Below, piece after piece: positions 21,103 through 56,425 of a stretch of 64,000 bases of DNA. This DNA comes from Centrapalus pauciflorus (Eukaryota > Streptophyta > Magnoliopsida > Asterales > Asteraceae), in assembly GCA_020465985.1 (NCBI GenBank), contig JAANYP010000250.1:182001-246000 (forward strand), given 5' to 3'. Within the stretch, counting starts at the first letter, position 1; every line of letters starts with the position of its first letter. The notes under the pieces were generated by a model, which made no database searches, was not told the DNA's origin, and saw only the letters and a list, made by a program, of their open reading frames with translations. A program made the translations under genes and the position numbers.

Positions 21103-21676
21103 GGGTTAAGTGTCATTTTGACCCTCCAACTTTCAGTTTTTTTTTATTTAACAATTAAACTATTTTTTGTCTTAATTTAGGTGTTGTTTGTTTTTTAAGA
21201 GGTTAAATGTCAAAACCACGTCTGAAATTAAGAGAATACCTTAACATCTGAAATTAAGAGACTCTTAATTTTAATTAAGACAATTCTCATCCTCTTAAAA
21301 TTCAGAGGAAAATTCAGAGTTTTCAACATCTAATGTCTGAATTTAAACAATATTAATTTATTATAGATCTGAACTTTAGACTTCAGACGTTTTTAAGAGT
21401 CTCTTAATAAAAAATAAATGAGACCTTAGCCACTGAACTATAATTTGGATATATATTTTGCCGCCAAACTTTCTTTTTACCGATTTAACCATTAAAAACT
21501 GTCCCGATTTAGTCACTAAACTATCATATTTTGTACATACTTAGCCATTAGTTTTATTCATTTTCCCCAAAATATGACACTAAACTAAAGTTTAGTGCTT
21601 AAATCAGGACAAAAAATAGTTTAGTGGCTAAATGTGACAAATTTAAAAGTTAAATGGTCAAAGTGATACTTAACCC
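21103..21676. mobile_element. MITE with GGGTTAAGT ends
   Basis: Left end GGGTTAAGTGTCATTTTGACC matches the reverse complement of the right end (GGGTTAAGTATCACTTTGACC) with few mismatches, and complementarity continues inward (CAAAAAATAGTTTAGT with its inverse). The interior has a further inverted patch of (T)CTGAAATTAAGAG words, perhaps a nested element. No ORF. Flanks TTAAATTCA and TTAGATTTA are only similar, so a 9-bp duplication is possible but decayed. Confidence 0.7.
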
Positions 21677-22794
21677 TTAGATTTATTAAGTGATTCGTGT
21701 GTGATAAAGTTATTATAAAATCTTGACAATATGCTTTGTGGATCATACTCTTGTTGCCCATAACTCAAACTCAAATTACCATCATAAATCTGTATTAAAT
21801 GAATAATAATAAGATACTAATTTCTTCTTGTTTAAGACAAGTCATGAATATAGAAGAACTTTTTACGATACTACTTCAAGTGTTTCTTTGTCTTGTATTC
21901 ACTTGAACACTACATTGACCGAATTGTTATTAAGCCACAAGAATATTGCATGGTAGGTAAGGAGGGAGGGTTTTAATACGTCAAATGGATCAATGATCAA
22001 ACCCGAATCTATACACGTAGTTTCTGAAACTTTATATGGTTGTGCAATTGTGCATACATGGTATAAGTCTATTTGGTTGGCAAAAAACTGTCGGTCCGCA
22101 ACTAAATGTTGCAACTTGTAACGATGTATATCTATTACCAGGATGAAGAACATGCAGCATGACTAACTTAACCAAGCAATCCTTGTTCAAAACTGGTCTC
22201 TCCTTTATACATCGACGTTTAAAGCAAATTACAACTCGATATAGTAACCATCAACTACAACATAAATAAAAAAAGTTTATAAATGCACTTGATTGCCCCC
22301 AAAAAAGCACAAAGCAATTGGAAATTTGATCCCCAAATCAAATTATATAGATGTATGTTGCGAGAATCTATTGGTTGAGTTATTATATTCTATAGATGAC
22401 TTACTAAGGTCACATTTGGTTTTTAAAAATTGGTTATAATATGTTTGATGGTAATGGATAAAAGATAATTTTTAATGTTAGTTAATGACGTAGGTTAGAA
22501 TCTAAGTCATGTATGGATTAGAATCTAATTTATGTATGAGTTGGTAGGAATATCAAATTCCTATAAACAAAGAAACCGATGACAAATAATTACAATGTAA
22601 CTCTTTAATCATTTTTATAGAATGTTCAAACAAGAGACTTCATCTCGTGAACCGAACGCTACCTTATGGGAGATGTATAGCTAAGCCTGGGAACAACAGG
22701 ATGGGATTTATCAGCTAGGTCATTAAAGAAGGCTTGTGTAGAATTTCCTTCGTATTCACAAAAATTATAATTAAAAAAAAACATAGTACAGGAT
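21677..22794. other. Intergenic / 3' flank of the TFIIIC gene
   Basis: AT-rich DNA with one 84-codon minus-strand open frame (21899-22153) that has no recognisable similarity. The 3' UTR of the TFIIIC gene is expected here, below 22795; no polyadenylation site could be fixed. Confidence 0.4.
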
Positions 22795-43081
<20,287 letters not shown>

Positions 43082-43290
43082 TGGTGGTCGAACGACGGCG
43101 GCGGTGCATGCAATCGTTGGCGGTGGCGGTTAATCGACGAAACACGAGAAGTTTTTTTTGTATTTACGAATCAAAAAATTGGGGGTTTTTGAGGAGAGGA
43201 TGTGTTGGAGGTTGGAACTTAGGTCTAGGGTTCGAATCCCCTTCACAGGATTCAAAACCATTTTTTTTTATACACGTGAACTTGCATTTA
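43082..43290 (-). promoter_or_regulatory. 5' flank of the TFIIIC gene
   Basis: GC-richer than its surroundings next to the ATG (GGCGGTGGCGGT). No clear TATA box was seen. Only about 210 bases separate the start codon from the Helitron beginning near 43291, so that element probably supplies part of the upstream promoter region. Confidence 0.4.
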
Positions 43291-43458
43291 TACTCTATCT
43301 ATCTATATCTATATTGTTATAATAATTGAGAACAATTCTGCCATGTGTCACCGTTCTAATACATCACTTTTTCATTTTTCCACTCTTTTTCTAAAAATAA
43401 AAATTAACATTAATTTAAGTAATATTCTTATCATTTAATTGATTTAATTTAAACTTTA

Positions 43459-44627
43459 GGGAGAATTTCATATATACCCTTCTAAAACCTCATAATATCA
43501 TATATACTCAACCTAAAATTTTAATATCATATATATCCCTCCTAAACATCACAATATCATATATATATCCAATTTTAATTATTAATATCACATATATCCC
43601 TCTTAAACATCATTAATATCATATTTACCCAGATTCATTAATTTAATTATTTTTATAACATTTAAAACTTATAATTAATATTGCTCATTAATTAATGACT
43701 ATTATACCCTTACTTATTTATTTTTTCAACTAAACTTCAAAATATCATATTTATCCAACTTAAATTAAAATATCATGTCCCTTTTAATAATTTTATATAA
43801 TTTATTTTTGTAAACTTTACTAAATAAAATTTTCAAACTAAAACAAATTAATATTAACAATAGAAATAAAAATAAAAAATTGTATCATGTTTTTGCTCGT
43901 TTGTAATCAAATCGTATCGTATTTCTATATTTTCTTATTTGTTTTTTTCCAACGATAATCTATATACAATTAACTGATTATATTTTATGTTTTTTCTTTT
44001 CTTTTAGAATTTTACAGTTGTATCGCATTTTATTCTTTTAGTTCAGTATATATTTTTTGTTTTCTAATACATTAGTTTCAAATTTTTTTCAAGTTTGCAT
44101 TCGTTTTATAACCATTGTTTATTTAGTTTACTTTTTTTTTAAAAAATATTTTATATTTAATTTAGTAAAAAATTCAGTTGGATATAAAATTATTAAAATT
44201 TTTTAAAATTTTATATTTAGTTTATAAAAGATTTTATATTTAATTTAATAAAATTTATATTTATTTAGTAAAGTTTACAAAAAATAAATTATATAAAATT
44301 ATTAAAAGGGATATGATATTTTAATTTAAGTTGGATAAATATAATATTTTGAAGTATAGTTGAAAGAAGAAATGAGTAAGGGTATAATGGTCATCAATTA
44401 ATAAACAACATTAATTATGAGTTTTAAATGTTTTAAAATAATTAAATTAATGAATTTGGGTATATATGATATTAATGATGTTTAAGAGGGATATATGTGA
44501 TATTAATAATTAAAATTGGGTATATATGATATTATGATGTTTAGGAGGGATATATATGATAATAAAATTTTAGGTTGGGTATATATGATATTATGAGGTT
44601 TTAGAAGGGTATATATGAAATTCTCCC
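43459..44627. mobile_element. MULE-type MITE with >300-bp TIRs
   Basis: GGGAGAATTTCATATATACCC at the left and its inverse at the right, with inverted similarity of about 330 bp. Identical 9-bp flanks TAAACTTTA (43450-43458, 44628-44636) fit Mutator-like insertion. Interior words alternate TATATATGATATTA. No ORF. Confidence 0.88.
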
Positions 44628-46460
44628 TAAACTTTATTGTTGAAACTTCTTATTTTTGTTACCTAAAATAATTCAAACTACAATTAATATTCATTATAAA
44701 TTTTCAAGATTAACAAGCTAAAATATTTTTTTTTTAAAATCAATAAAATAATAAACCATGTTTAAATGCCCTAAAGAGTAAATAATTTAAAAAAATATCA
44801 GTAAAATAAAAAAATTAGTTTTATAATAAAAAATTTTAAAAGATTGACTTAAAGTCATCATTTTTTACCATTAAATCAATAATTCAAATATTTTAGATCA
44901 CATTTTAGTCGTCTTCTTTGACTTAAATTTTTTTTAAAAGATTGACTTAGAGTCATCATTTTTTACCATTAAATCAATAATTCAAATATTTTAGATCACA
45001 TTTTAGTCGTCTTATTTGACTTAAACATTGACTTGTCATCGTTTTTTATCATTGAAGTATAGTTGAAAGAAGAAATGAGTAAGGGTATAATGGTCATCAA
45101 TTAATAAACAACATTAATTATGAGTTTTAAATGTTTTAAAATAATTAAATTAATGAATTTGGGTATATATGATATTAATGATGTTTAAGAGAGATATATG
45201 TGATATTAATAATTAAAATTGGGTATATATGATATTATGATGTTTAGGAGGGATATATATGATATTAAAATTTTAGGTTGGGTATATATGATATTATGAG
45301 GTTTTAGAAGGGTATATATGAAATTCTCCCTAAACTTTATTGTTGAAACTTCTTATTTTTGTTACCTAAAATAATTCAAACTACAATTAATATTCATTAA
45401 AAGTTTTTAAGATTAACAAGCTAAAATATTTTTTTTTAAAATCAATATAATAATAAACCATGTTTAAATGCCCTAAAGAGTAAATAATTTAAAAAAATAT
45501 CAGTAAAATAAAAAAAATTAGTTTTATAATAAAAAATTTTAAAAGATTGACTTAAAGTCATCATTTTTTACCATTAAATCAATAATTCAAATATTTTAGA
45601 TCACATTTTAGTCGTCTTCTTTGACTTAAATTTTTTTTAAAAGATTGACTTAGAGTCATCATTTTTTACCATTAAATCAATAATTCAAATATTTTAGATC
45701 ACATTTTAGTCGTCTTCTTTGACTTAAACATTGACTTGTCGTCGTTTTTTATCATTGAAGTATAGTTGAAAGAAGAAATGAGTAAGGGTATAATGGTCAT
45801 CAATTAATAAACAACATTAATTATGAGTTTTAAATGTTTTAAAATAATTAAATTAATGAATTTCGGTATATATGATATTAATGATGTTTAAGAGGGATAT
45901 ATGTGATATTAATAATTAAAATTGGGTATATATGATATTATGATGTTTAGGAGGGATATATATGATATTAAAATTTTAGGTTGGGTATATATGATATTAT
46001 GAGGTTTTAAAAGGGTATATATGAAATTCTCCCTAAACTTTATTGTTGAAACTTCTTATTTTTGTTACCTAAAATAATTCAAACTACAATTAATATTCAT
46101 TAAAAGTTTTCAAGATTAACAAGCTAAAATATTTTTTTTTAAAAATCAATAAAATAATAAACCATGTTTAAATGCCCTAAAGAGTAAATAATTTAAAAAA
46201 AATATCAGTAAAATAAAAAAATTAGTTTTATAATAAAAAATTTTAAAAAATTGACTTAAAGTCATCATTTTTTACCATTAAATCAATAATTCAAATATTT
46301 TAGATCACATTTTAGTCGTCTTCTTTGACTTAAATTTTTTTTAAAAGATTGACTTAGAGTCATCATTTTTTACCATTAAATCAATAATTAAAATATTTTA
46401 GATCACATTTTAGTCGTCTTCTTTGACTTAAACATTGACTTGTCATCGTTTTTTATCATT
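44351..46460. repeat. Three 703-bp tandem copies including the MITE right arm
   Basis: GAAGTATAGTTGAAAGAAG recurs at 44351, 45054 and 45757, giving two exact 703-bp steps; the third copy ends near 46460. Each unit contains the MITE right TIR, its target duplication, flanking Helitron DNA, and a ~95-bp internal doublet beginning AAAGATTGACTTA(A/G)AGTC. Copies differ at only a few positions, so the expansion is recent relative to the MITE. Junctions share ATCATTGA. Confidence 0.9.
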
Positions 46461-46621
46461 GATTCAATGATTTTGCATGTATGTCATCTTTTTATTGTTT
46501 TTTATTGTATCTTAATTTTAAAAAAAATGAAGGTTTTTAAGGGATCCCACGTCTTTATTAACATTTAATTTATAACAAATCTTTTACATCAATCTATGTA
46601 ATACATGGGTATTAATCTAGT

Positions 46622-47371
46622 ACTATATAAAATAAGAAAACCACTTGGAGATTCTGTACTAGTGGATGGAAAATAATTAATGGTCCAAATTAATGACAAC
46701 TCATAACTATTTATGAAATGTCTCTTATACCCTTAAATAAAATCAATAATTATACCTATGCCATTTTTTTAATTCATTTTCCAAATTTACTACCTTAACT
46801 TAATTACATTAAATTTTGATTTTAATTTTTCATTAATGAATTAATATTTACCTAAAATAAATATGTGTCATTATTATCCTTAATGATCAAAGTTAAATCC
46901 AAATCTAAAAATTTGGATTTAAATGTAGAAGTGTAGTAAATAAAGTTAAAAATTTTTGTTAATTATTTTGCTAACAAGATTTAAAATTTAATTGATAAAA
47001 CTTCAATTGTGAATATGATAAATTTTGATTGTTGATTTTCAGATATTCCATTTTTATATTTTATCATTTTCAAAATATATACAAATTCACATGATTGAAG
47101 TTTTTTGTTTCTTACATTGATATTTCATATTTGAAGTTAATAAAAGTTAAAAGAAACATTTTTTTGCAAACACATATTATATGTTTTTAATAATACAATA
47201 TAATAATATTTTTTATTTAATATCAAATAACTAAGTATTTTTTATCTTTAATTTAACTAGCTTTCAATCTTTTTTATTTTAATTATATATAAATTTTATA
47301 CCAATTTATTAAAATATAAAAAAAAATATGCATTTTCTAAACCAATCCATGTAATACATGGGTTGATTAAC
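46622..47371 (+). mobile_element. Helitron-like fragment (second in the run)
   Basis: Begins TACTATATAAAATAAG directly after the preceding CTAG. Ends with hairpin CCATGTAATACATGG and GTTGATTAAC; the terminal bases read CTAT instead of CTRR, so the end is imperfect or one base off. Confidence 0.45.
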
Positions 47372-47905
47372 CTATATATTATAATAAAACAAAAAATTCA
47401 TGTCATATGTCACTTCTACAATACAAGAAAATTTTATTTTTCCACATCTTTTTCCAAATTTAACACATTAACTTAGTTGCATTAAATTTTGACTTTATTT
47501 TTTTCATTAATTAATTAGTAATAAATTAGATTTTGTAACATTTAAAATAATGTTTACCTAAAATAAATATCTATCATTATTATCCATAATAATCATAATT
47601 AGATCCAAATGTAAAAAATTTGAATTAGTTGTGGAAATTATTATTATTATGTATAATAAAGGAAAACATCAAATGTCACGTGTCACCTCTGCTTTCACCA
47701 AAAAGATAATTACAACTTATAAAAAATAAAAGATAAATACAATTTAATATTTTTAAAGAAGATAAATATACTCTATTTTTTAATCTGTAAATAATAAAAA
47801 ATAAACACAATTATTATTTTTGTATGTTTTTATTTTTATTTGTATAAATTTTAGATAAATAAATTTAATTAAAAATATCCACGTAATACGTGGGTTATAA
47901 ACTAG
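47372..47905 (+). mobile_element. Helitron (third in the run)
   Basis: Starts TATATTATAATAAAAC; ends with perfect hairpin CCACGTAATACGTGG (47879-47893), eight bases, then CTAG (47902-47905) before T. An internal start-like sequence at ~47647 (GTATAATAAAGGAAAACATC) suggests a nested or partial second copy. Confidence 0.6.
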
Positions 47906-47934
47906 TTTATATGTAGCTTTATATATTATATATG

Positions 47935-50990
<3,056 letters not shown>

Positions 50991-51006
50991 ATATATATAT
51001 ATATAT

Positions 51007-51342
51007 TGTTAGATTTATTATTTCGATCATAGGAGTTGTTTTGTAATAATTATTATCTTTGTATTTTGTCTTGTATTTAATTTCCATGTACTTTGTTTCT
51101 ATGTAATAGTCTAGGGGCCAAATGTGCCAATGTGTAAGACTTAATTAAATGGAGCTATTATAGGCTCCTAGGGTTACTTTATTTCTCACGGTTGACATTT
51201 GAATACAATATCACAGCCGCCATTTTGTCATATTCTCTCTAACATTCATATTGTCTTTTCTTCATCATTTCACATTTATTGAGCTTGTTTCTTCATGTGT
51301 GTGATAAGAAAATCATCAAGGTGCTGAAACAATATGGGTACA
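51007..51342 (+). repeat. LTR of a truncated Copia-like element
   Basis: TGTTAGATTTATT...GGGTACA, 336 bp, followed two bases later by a Met-tRNA PBS. No matching second LTR is in the window, so this is the 5' end of a truncated element. Confidence 0.65.
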
Positions 51343-51344
51343 AT

Positions 51345-51360
51345 TGGTATCAGAGCTCAG
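51345..51360 (+). promoter_or_regulatory. Primer binding site
   Basis: TGGTATCAGAGCTCAG immediately after the LTR, matching the initiator-Met primer site of the other Copia elements here. Confidence 0.8.
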
Positions 51361-51775
51361 AGGGGTGGATTTCAACTGCTTCTTTCGGATTCTGCTGGGT
51401 TTTGTTGTTTGTTCTTCGTGTTCTTCCATTCTACCCGGTTAGATATTCATTTTCCTCTGTTTTTCTATGTTTCTTGTGCTATAATGGTCATATAAACATC
51501 ACATTATCATTCTCTACTGATTTTAAGCTCATTTAGTTCCATATCTCTGTTAAAATCATCAAGAATCGGCCATTTTTAAGTTTGAAAATATGGGATTTTT
51601 AAGTGGGTTTTTTAACTTGTTCATGCTGTTTTTAGGTGTTTTTTAGGTTATTTTAAATCACCAAAAGTGTTTAAAATAGTTTATAAATCATTTAGAACTG
51701 TTTTTAGGCTTTAAAACTGATAAAAATCGAATTCTGCTCAGTTCTGCCTTAGAAATCGTAAAAAACCCGCTGTAT

Positions 51776-51895
51776 TTCGGATCTTTACTGTAGAACTTCG
51801 GACCACCTAGGCACCAATTTCGGACCACCCATTGCCCTAATTCGGACCTCACTTCGGTCCAATTCGGACCATACTTAGGTGAATTTCGGACCCCC
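51776..51895 (+). repeat. TTCGGACC phased repeats in the leader
   Basis: TTCGG starts at 51776, 51797, 51819, 51841, 51853, 51863 and 51885: intervals 21, 22, 22, 12, 10 and 22. The 12+10 pair restores the 22-bp phase. It lies ~430 bp downstream of the PBS, the same context as the CGAG array at 10122. Confidence 0.75.
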
Positions 51896-51901
51896 CCCAT
51901 A

Positions 51902-52790
51902 AGTAATGTGAATGGTCAATTAGGTAATGTGAATGGTCATTTAAGTAATGTGAACGATCAATTAAGTAATATAAATGGTTAATTAAGTAATGTGAATGAT
52001 CAATTAAATAATGTAAATGATCATTTAAGTAATGTGAATGGTCAATTAAGTAATGTGAATGATCATTTAAGTAATGTGAATGATCTAATAATTATAAAAG
52101 AAGTGTAAATAGTTAAATAATTATTGTGAATGATCAAATAAATGTACAAGAAGTATAAATATTTAAATAAGTGTTGTGAACGATCAATTAAGTAATGTGA
52201 ATGATTAATTAAGTAATGTGAATGATCAATTAAATAATCTGAATGATCGTTTAAGTAATGTGAATGGTAAATTAAGTAATGTGAATGGTTAATTAAGTAA
52301 TGTGAATGATCATTTAAGTAATGTGAATGGTCAATTAAGTAATGTAAATTGTTAATTAAGTAATGTGAATGATCAATTAAATAATGTGAATGATCATTTA
52401 AGTAATGTGAATGGTCAATTACGTAATGTGAATGGTTAATTAAGTAATGTGAATGATCATTTAAGTAATGTGAATGGTTAATTAAGTAATGTGAATGATC
52501 ATTTAAGTAATGTGAATGGTTAATTAAGTAATGTGAATGATCAATTAAATAATGTGAATGATCATTTAAGTAATGTGAATGGTCAATTAAGTACTGTGAA
52601 TGATCATTTAAGTAATGTGAATGATCAATTAAGTGTTGAAGAATTGTGAATGGTCAAATAAGTGTTGTGAATAATCAAATAAGTGTACAAGAAATATAAA
52701 TAGTTAAATAAGTGTTGTGAATGATCAATTAAGTAATGTGAATGATCAATTAACTAATGTGAATGGTGAATTAAGGAATGTGAATGGTCG
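51902..52790 (+). repeat. 21-bp TGTGAATGATCA satellite array, copy 1
   Basis: About 40 units of AAGTAATGTGAATGGTCAAT plus T, with two main variants (GGTCAATT, GATCATTT). GTGAA starts at 51908, 51929 and 51950 show the 21-bp step. The right side (52800-52870) carries GGGGTACGCTGGATACGC and TTTTGAACCAATTC before a (TC)n(TA)n tract, matching the end of the element at 20332-20756. Confidence 0.92.
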
Positions 52791-52869
52791 CTGTAATTAC
52801 GAAAATACCCTTGCCTATGTGGGGTACGCTGGATACGCAGGATTTTGAAGGGGACACTTTTGAACCAAT

Positions 52870-52998
<129 letters not shown>

Positions 52999-53352
52999 AA
53001 TCATTACGGAACCTAAAACTCGTGCAAAACTTTAGAACCAATATTCGAAATATTGAAATTTATGACGTTGAAATCAATGTTGAATATTTAAAATTCAGAT
53101 GATTCAATGTAGAATATTCAATGATAAGTATTCAAAAGCAAATTTTAAAAATGTAAAATCATTGGTCAGGTTTTGAACATGACAAAATTCTTGTTTTCAT
53201 AGTTTAATTTTATTTTTGTTTAAAAAGTTAAAAATTATTATGTATTTATAAATTTGAAAGTTGGTTCTGTAGTTTTACATCAAATTTAGGTTCTGCAACG
53301 ATGTTGTCTCACACACACACACTTTGTGTGTGTGTGTGTCTATCTATATATA

Positions 53353-54421
53353 GGGTCAGATTTTATGGGGCACCTGTATGCATTGTGCACTTTGGGAACC
53401 TGTATGCACCGTTAGATCTTGAATTTTAATGGTTCAGATTGTAGTGGCAAAAGGTTAATTAACTTGAAAATGGGTGCACGGGTGCATAACTTCTCGCGCG
53501 CGGAAAGGCAAAATCGGAAGATGCTTGAATTCAGAAGTTATTATACCCGAATCTAAACAAACATAATGCATCTTCATCCAATTTATTGGATTCGTCTTCA
53601 AACACGATGCATCTTCATCCAATTCAATTTCAAACATGATGCATTTCGACCATATTCATCCTCGTCTTTGTTCCATCATTATGCATCACCAAAATCGTGA
53701 TGCATTTCAGCCATATTCATCATCGTCTTTGTTCCATCATTATGCATCACCAAAATCGTGATGCATTTCGACATTTAAATGTGTTAATTTCGTGATGCAT
53801 CTCTGAAATTTAAACGTGTTCATCAACGTCTTCAATGTGTTCATCATTGTCGTGATGCATTGTTGTTGTGCATCATGTTTGAAACAACCAATACCATATG
53901 CTCCAACTATTTCTTGGAAGCAATAACCACCAACATTAATAAAGAATCTTAGAATTCTTTGACTAGCCATAAGCATGATACAGAATCGTAGAATGAACTG
54001 TTTGTGAAAAAACTGATACTCAAAAACCATGATCAACAGACGCAAGCAAATTCTCGTCAACGTCGATGCACAGGTATGGTGCAGAGTTGCATACCGACGG
54101 TGGACAGCGATGGTGGGGCTGGGTCCGGCGGTAGTAGTAGTGGTTGTCTTGTGAAAACTGGTTGAGAGAAAGAGAGATGGAGAGAGGCTAGCCATGAAAG
54201 GGAAAGGGAAAGAGAGAGAAAAGGGGATGGATTTATGGAAAGGTGGTTGATCATTTTATTTAGTTTCCTAAATAAATGATAAATATTAAATTAAATCTTA
54301 TAATTTAACAATATATTATAAAGCATTCCCAAAATGCCCTTAATGCACCTTTTGTAAACAAGCAATGCATTTTTGGTTCCCATTTGGTTCCTAATGCATA
54401 TGGTGCCCCATAGAACCTCAA

Positions 54422-54423
<2 letters not shown>
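53353..54423. mobile_element. TIR element between TA tracts
   Basis: ATGGGGCACC (53365-53374) and its inverse GGTGCCCCAT (54402-54411), each followed inward by TATGCATT and GGAACC words. TA repeats lie immediately outside both ends. The interior has GATGCAT-rich sequence, including two copies of a 61-bp unit (53641, 53702) and a partial third (53763). A minus-strand frame (54195-53740) shows no recognisable product. Confidence 0.75.
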
Positions 54424-54477
<54 letters not shown>

Positions 54478-54624
54478 CAGGTGAGAAGAAGCTTATGGTG
54501 AGAAGAGATGAGAAGCAATCAGACGTTACATGGCATTACTTGTTTAACAAATGAAAGATAATTTAGGAATTTTTGTTTTTAATTTATTTAATATAAAAAA
54601 TTTTAAAATAACCGGTTAGCTTAT
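54424..54624. mobile_element. TA tract and partial element AATCAGGTGAGAAG
   Basis: A ~25-unit TA tract, then ATCAGGTGAGAAGAAGC and GGTGAGAAGAGATGAGAAGC, which looks like the terminus of another TA-associated element. It is cut off by the LTR-like sequence at 54625. Confidence 0.35.
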
Positions 54625-54790
54625 TGTGACATCCCAAAATTTAAGATATTTATTTGACGTGAGAAGATCATTCATAAATATTTAAATTCAAGAATTGAAG
54701 ATGATTTATATATAGTTTGATAAATATAACATTAACTATGAAATATGAAAATTTAAACTTACCGCAACAAAATATTGATGAAATAGTACA
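54625..54790 (+). repeat. Gypsy LTR fragment
   Basis: TGTGACATCCCAAAATTTAA is a typical start of plant chromovirus LTRs. About 165 bases remain before unrelated sequence. Confidence 0.45.
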
Positions 54791-56425
54791 TGTTTACGTG
54801 GTTCCAATCCCGAATTAATCCACAGGCCCAAAGAGCCCAACCCACCTTCTATCCGCTACTCAGGCCTGCCATAAGATCCAAGTTCATTCACTTGACCCGC
54901 GGAGGGCCCATGGAGTGACAGACCTGGCAATTCGTGTCGTGTATTCGTGTCGTGTCGTGTCTCTCACAACCTCGTGTATTCGTGTCTCCAATTGCCAGGT
55001 CTACCTGCGAGCTGCAGGAGCCTGTCGGACGACAGGCGTTATGCAGAGAAGGAAGAAAAAGCGGGGTCTCTAATTGGCTCCTGAGGGATCATGGAGGTCA
55101 CTCCCATGCACGTTCTTCCCCAGCCAATAGGATTCTTCCAAACGAGCGCCTCGCCTGGAATAGAGAAGGTATAAATAGGGTTCTCATCATCAAGATAAGG
55201 GTAATGTTCATTTCACCATTTTTACTGATATTTTCCTCCCAACCTTTACTCTCTAGCATGGCGGCTGACTTTGGCATCGGAGTGTCCTCACAGGGGCTCT
55301 CCCTGTGTTGACACTAACGATAGATTTTTCGTTTCTTTGTTGCAGGCCTTCTAATCCCTTTCCTGAATCCTCTCGAAGCATTACCTAGCTAGTTATCACT
55401 TTAACCCATAATTATTGATTGCCAGACGCACAAACAATTGGCGCCATCCGTGGGACACGACTGGTTACGGTGATACTAGTGTAGTTCTCAGAAATTCAGA
55501 ATGGATAAGCCTGATGTTGCTGAAATAGGCCCTCAAGGCCCTGTAGCTGGAGAACAACCTCCTCCCCAGGCGGGTTTCCAGGTGCCCCTGGGAGTGGTGG
55601 AACCATCTTCGGCCGTAGAGGCGCTCCTTCCCTCTTTAGACTCGGAAACAACCACGCAGGTGATAAGTCGTTAGTTAGTAGCAACCAATTTCGAACAACT
55701 TCAGGCTCTCATGCAAGAACACTCCCGTTCTGTAGAGGCTCCACGCCTGGATAAGACTAATGAGGTGATGATGGAATACGAAGATGTAGACTCAGAAAAG
55801 ATGGACGAGCATATAGACACGCGGGAGTTGAGCACGAGCGAAGGAGCAACCCACAGGGTACAAGAAGCACAAGGGGCTAAGACCAAAGTGTCGGTGGGAA
55901 GCGAGGCCAACCCCCTTTCACGAAGCGTGCCTAGGCAGGCGATGCAAGGCGCTCGCACCTCTTTAACCACACCACCTACCATTGCATCTCGAAGGGAAAG
56001 CCTCATGCAAGGTAGGGTTTCTGAGGCGTTGGGTAGTACAAGGAGGAGGGAGCGCGTGGAGCCACCCCCCAGGTGAAGTTCACAAGCCAGGGGCATAGGG
56101 GATTGGGAGAAGTGGTAATACCCACCAGAAGCAGGACTTCTCTGGGCCAGGCCCGCAAAGACTTTCAAAAAGGGCCTAAACCGCTTAATCTGGAGTCCCA
56201 CTTCCAGGAGGTTGACGGGGAGGATCCTTCCCCCTTCGTAGAATGGATTGAAGATTACCCCCTTCCAGAAGGTCTGAAACTACCCTCAAACGTAGGGGTA
56301 TATGACGGAACGGGGGATCCATACGATCACTGGCGTCTGTTTGCAGGGGCCATGAAGATATCTAAATGGGTACCACCGGTGGCGTGTGTGAAGACCACCC
56401 CTTACGAGGCAGTCGTCACGAGTCT
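54791..56425 (+). mobile_element. Tat-type Gypsy 5' end: LTR tail, PBS, broken gag
   Basis: GC-richer than its surroundings. TTGGCGCCATCCGTGGGA at 55438-55455 is the PBS style of Tat/Athila-related Gypsy elements. The gag frame opens at ATG 55501 (MDKPDVAEIGP), meets TAG at 55672-55674, continues in the same frame to about 56076, then shifts frame to 56073-56420, where the gag motif WIEDYPLPEGLKLPSNVGVY with YDGTGDPYDHW is clear. The sequence ends abruptly near 56420 before the rest of gag and all of pol. A mini-MITE interrupts the LTR part. Confidence 0.75.
54920..55002. mobile_element. 83-bp mini-MITE with perfect 13-bp TIRs
   Basis: AGACCTGGCAATT (54920-54932) and its inverse AATTGCCAGGTCT (54990-55002). 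The interior is CGTGTCGTGT repeats. It lies inside the Tat-type LTR. Confidence 0.75.

Larger units (their letters stand above)
43291..46620 (+). mobile_element. Helitron carrying a MULE MITE and tandem amplification
   Basis: 5' side TCTATCTATCTATATCTATATTG, interior family words (CCATGTGTCACC, TTTTTCCACTCTTTTTC), 3' end ATGTAATACATGGGTATTAAT then CTAG at 46617-46620 followed by T. The same interior words occur in the copy ending at 47905. It is enlarged by a nested MITE (43459-44627) and 703-bp tandem copies. No Rep/helicase was seen. Confidence 0.55.

Noticed and set aside
21899..22153. 84-codon minus-strand ORF
   Set aside because: No recognisable similarity, no splice or promoter context, and length within chance for this composition.
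43201..43260. tRNA-like GGTTCGAATCCCC word upstream of the TFIIIC gene
   Set aside because: It matches a B-box/T-loop sequence, but no acceptor stem, A box or cloverleaf could be assembled around it.
53740..54195. 151-codon minus-strand ORF in the TIR element
   Set aside because: No transposase motif (no DDE spacing, no zinc finger); part of it translates the 61-bp repeats.
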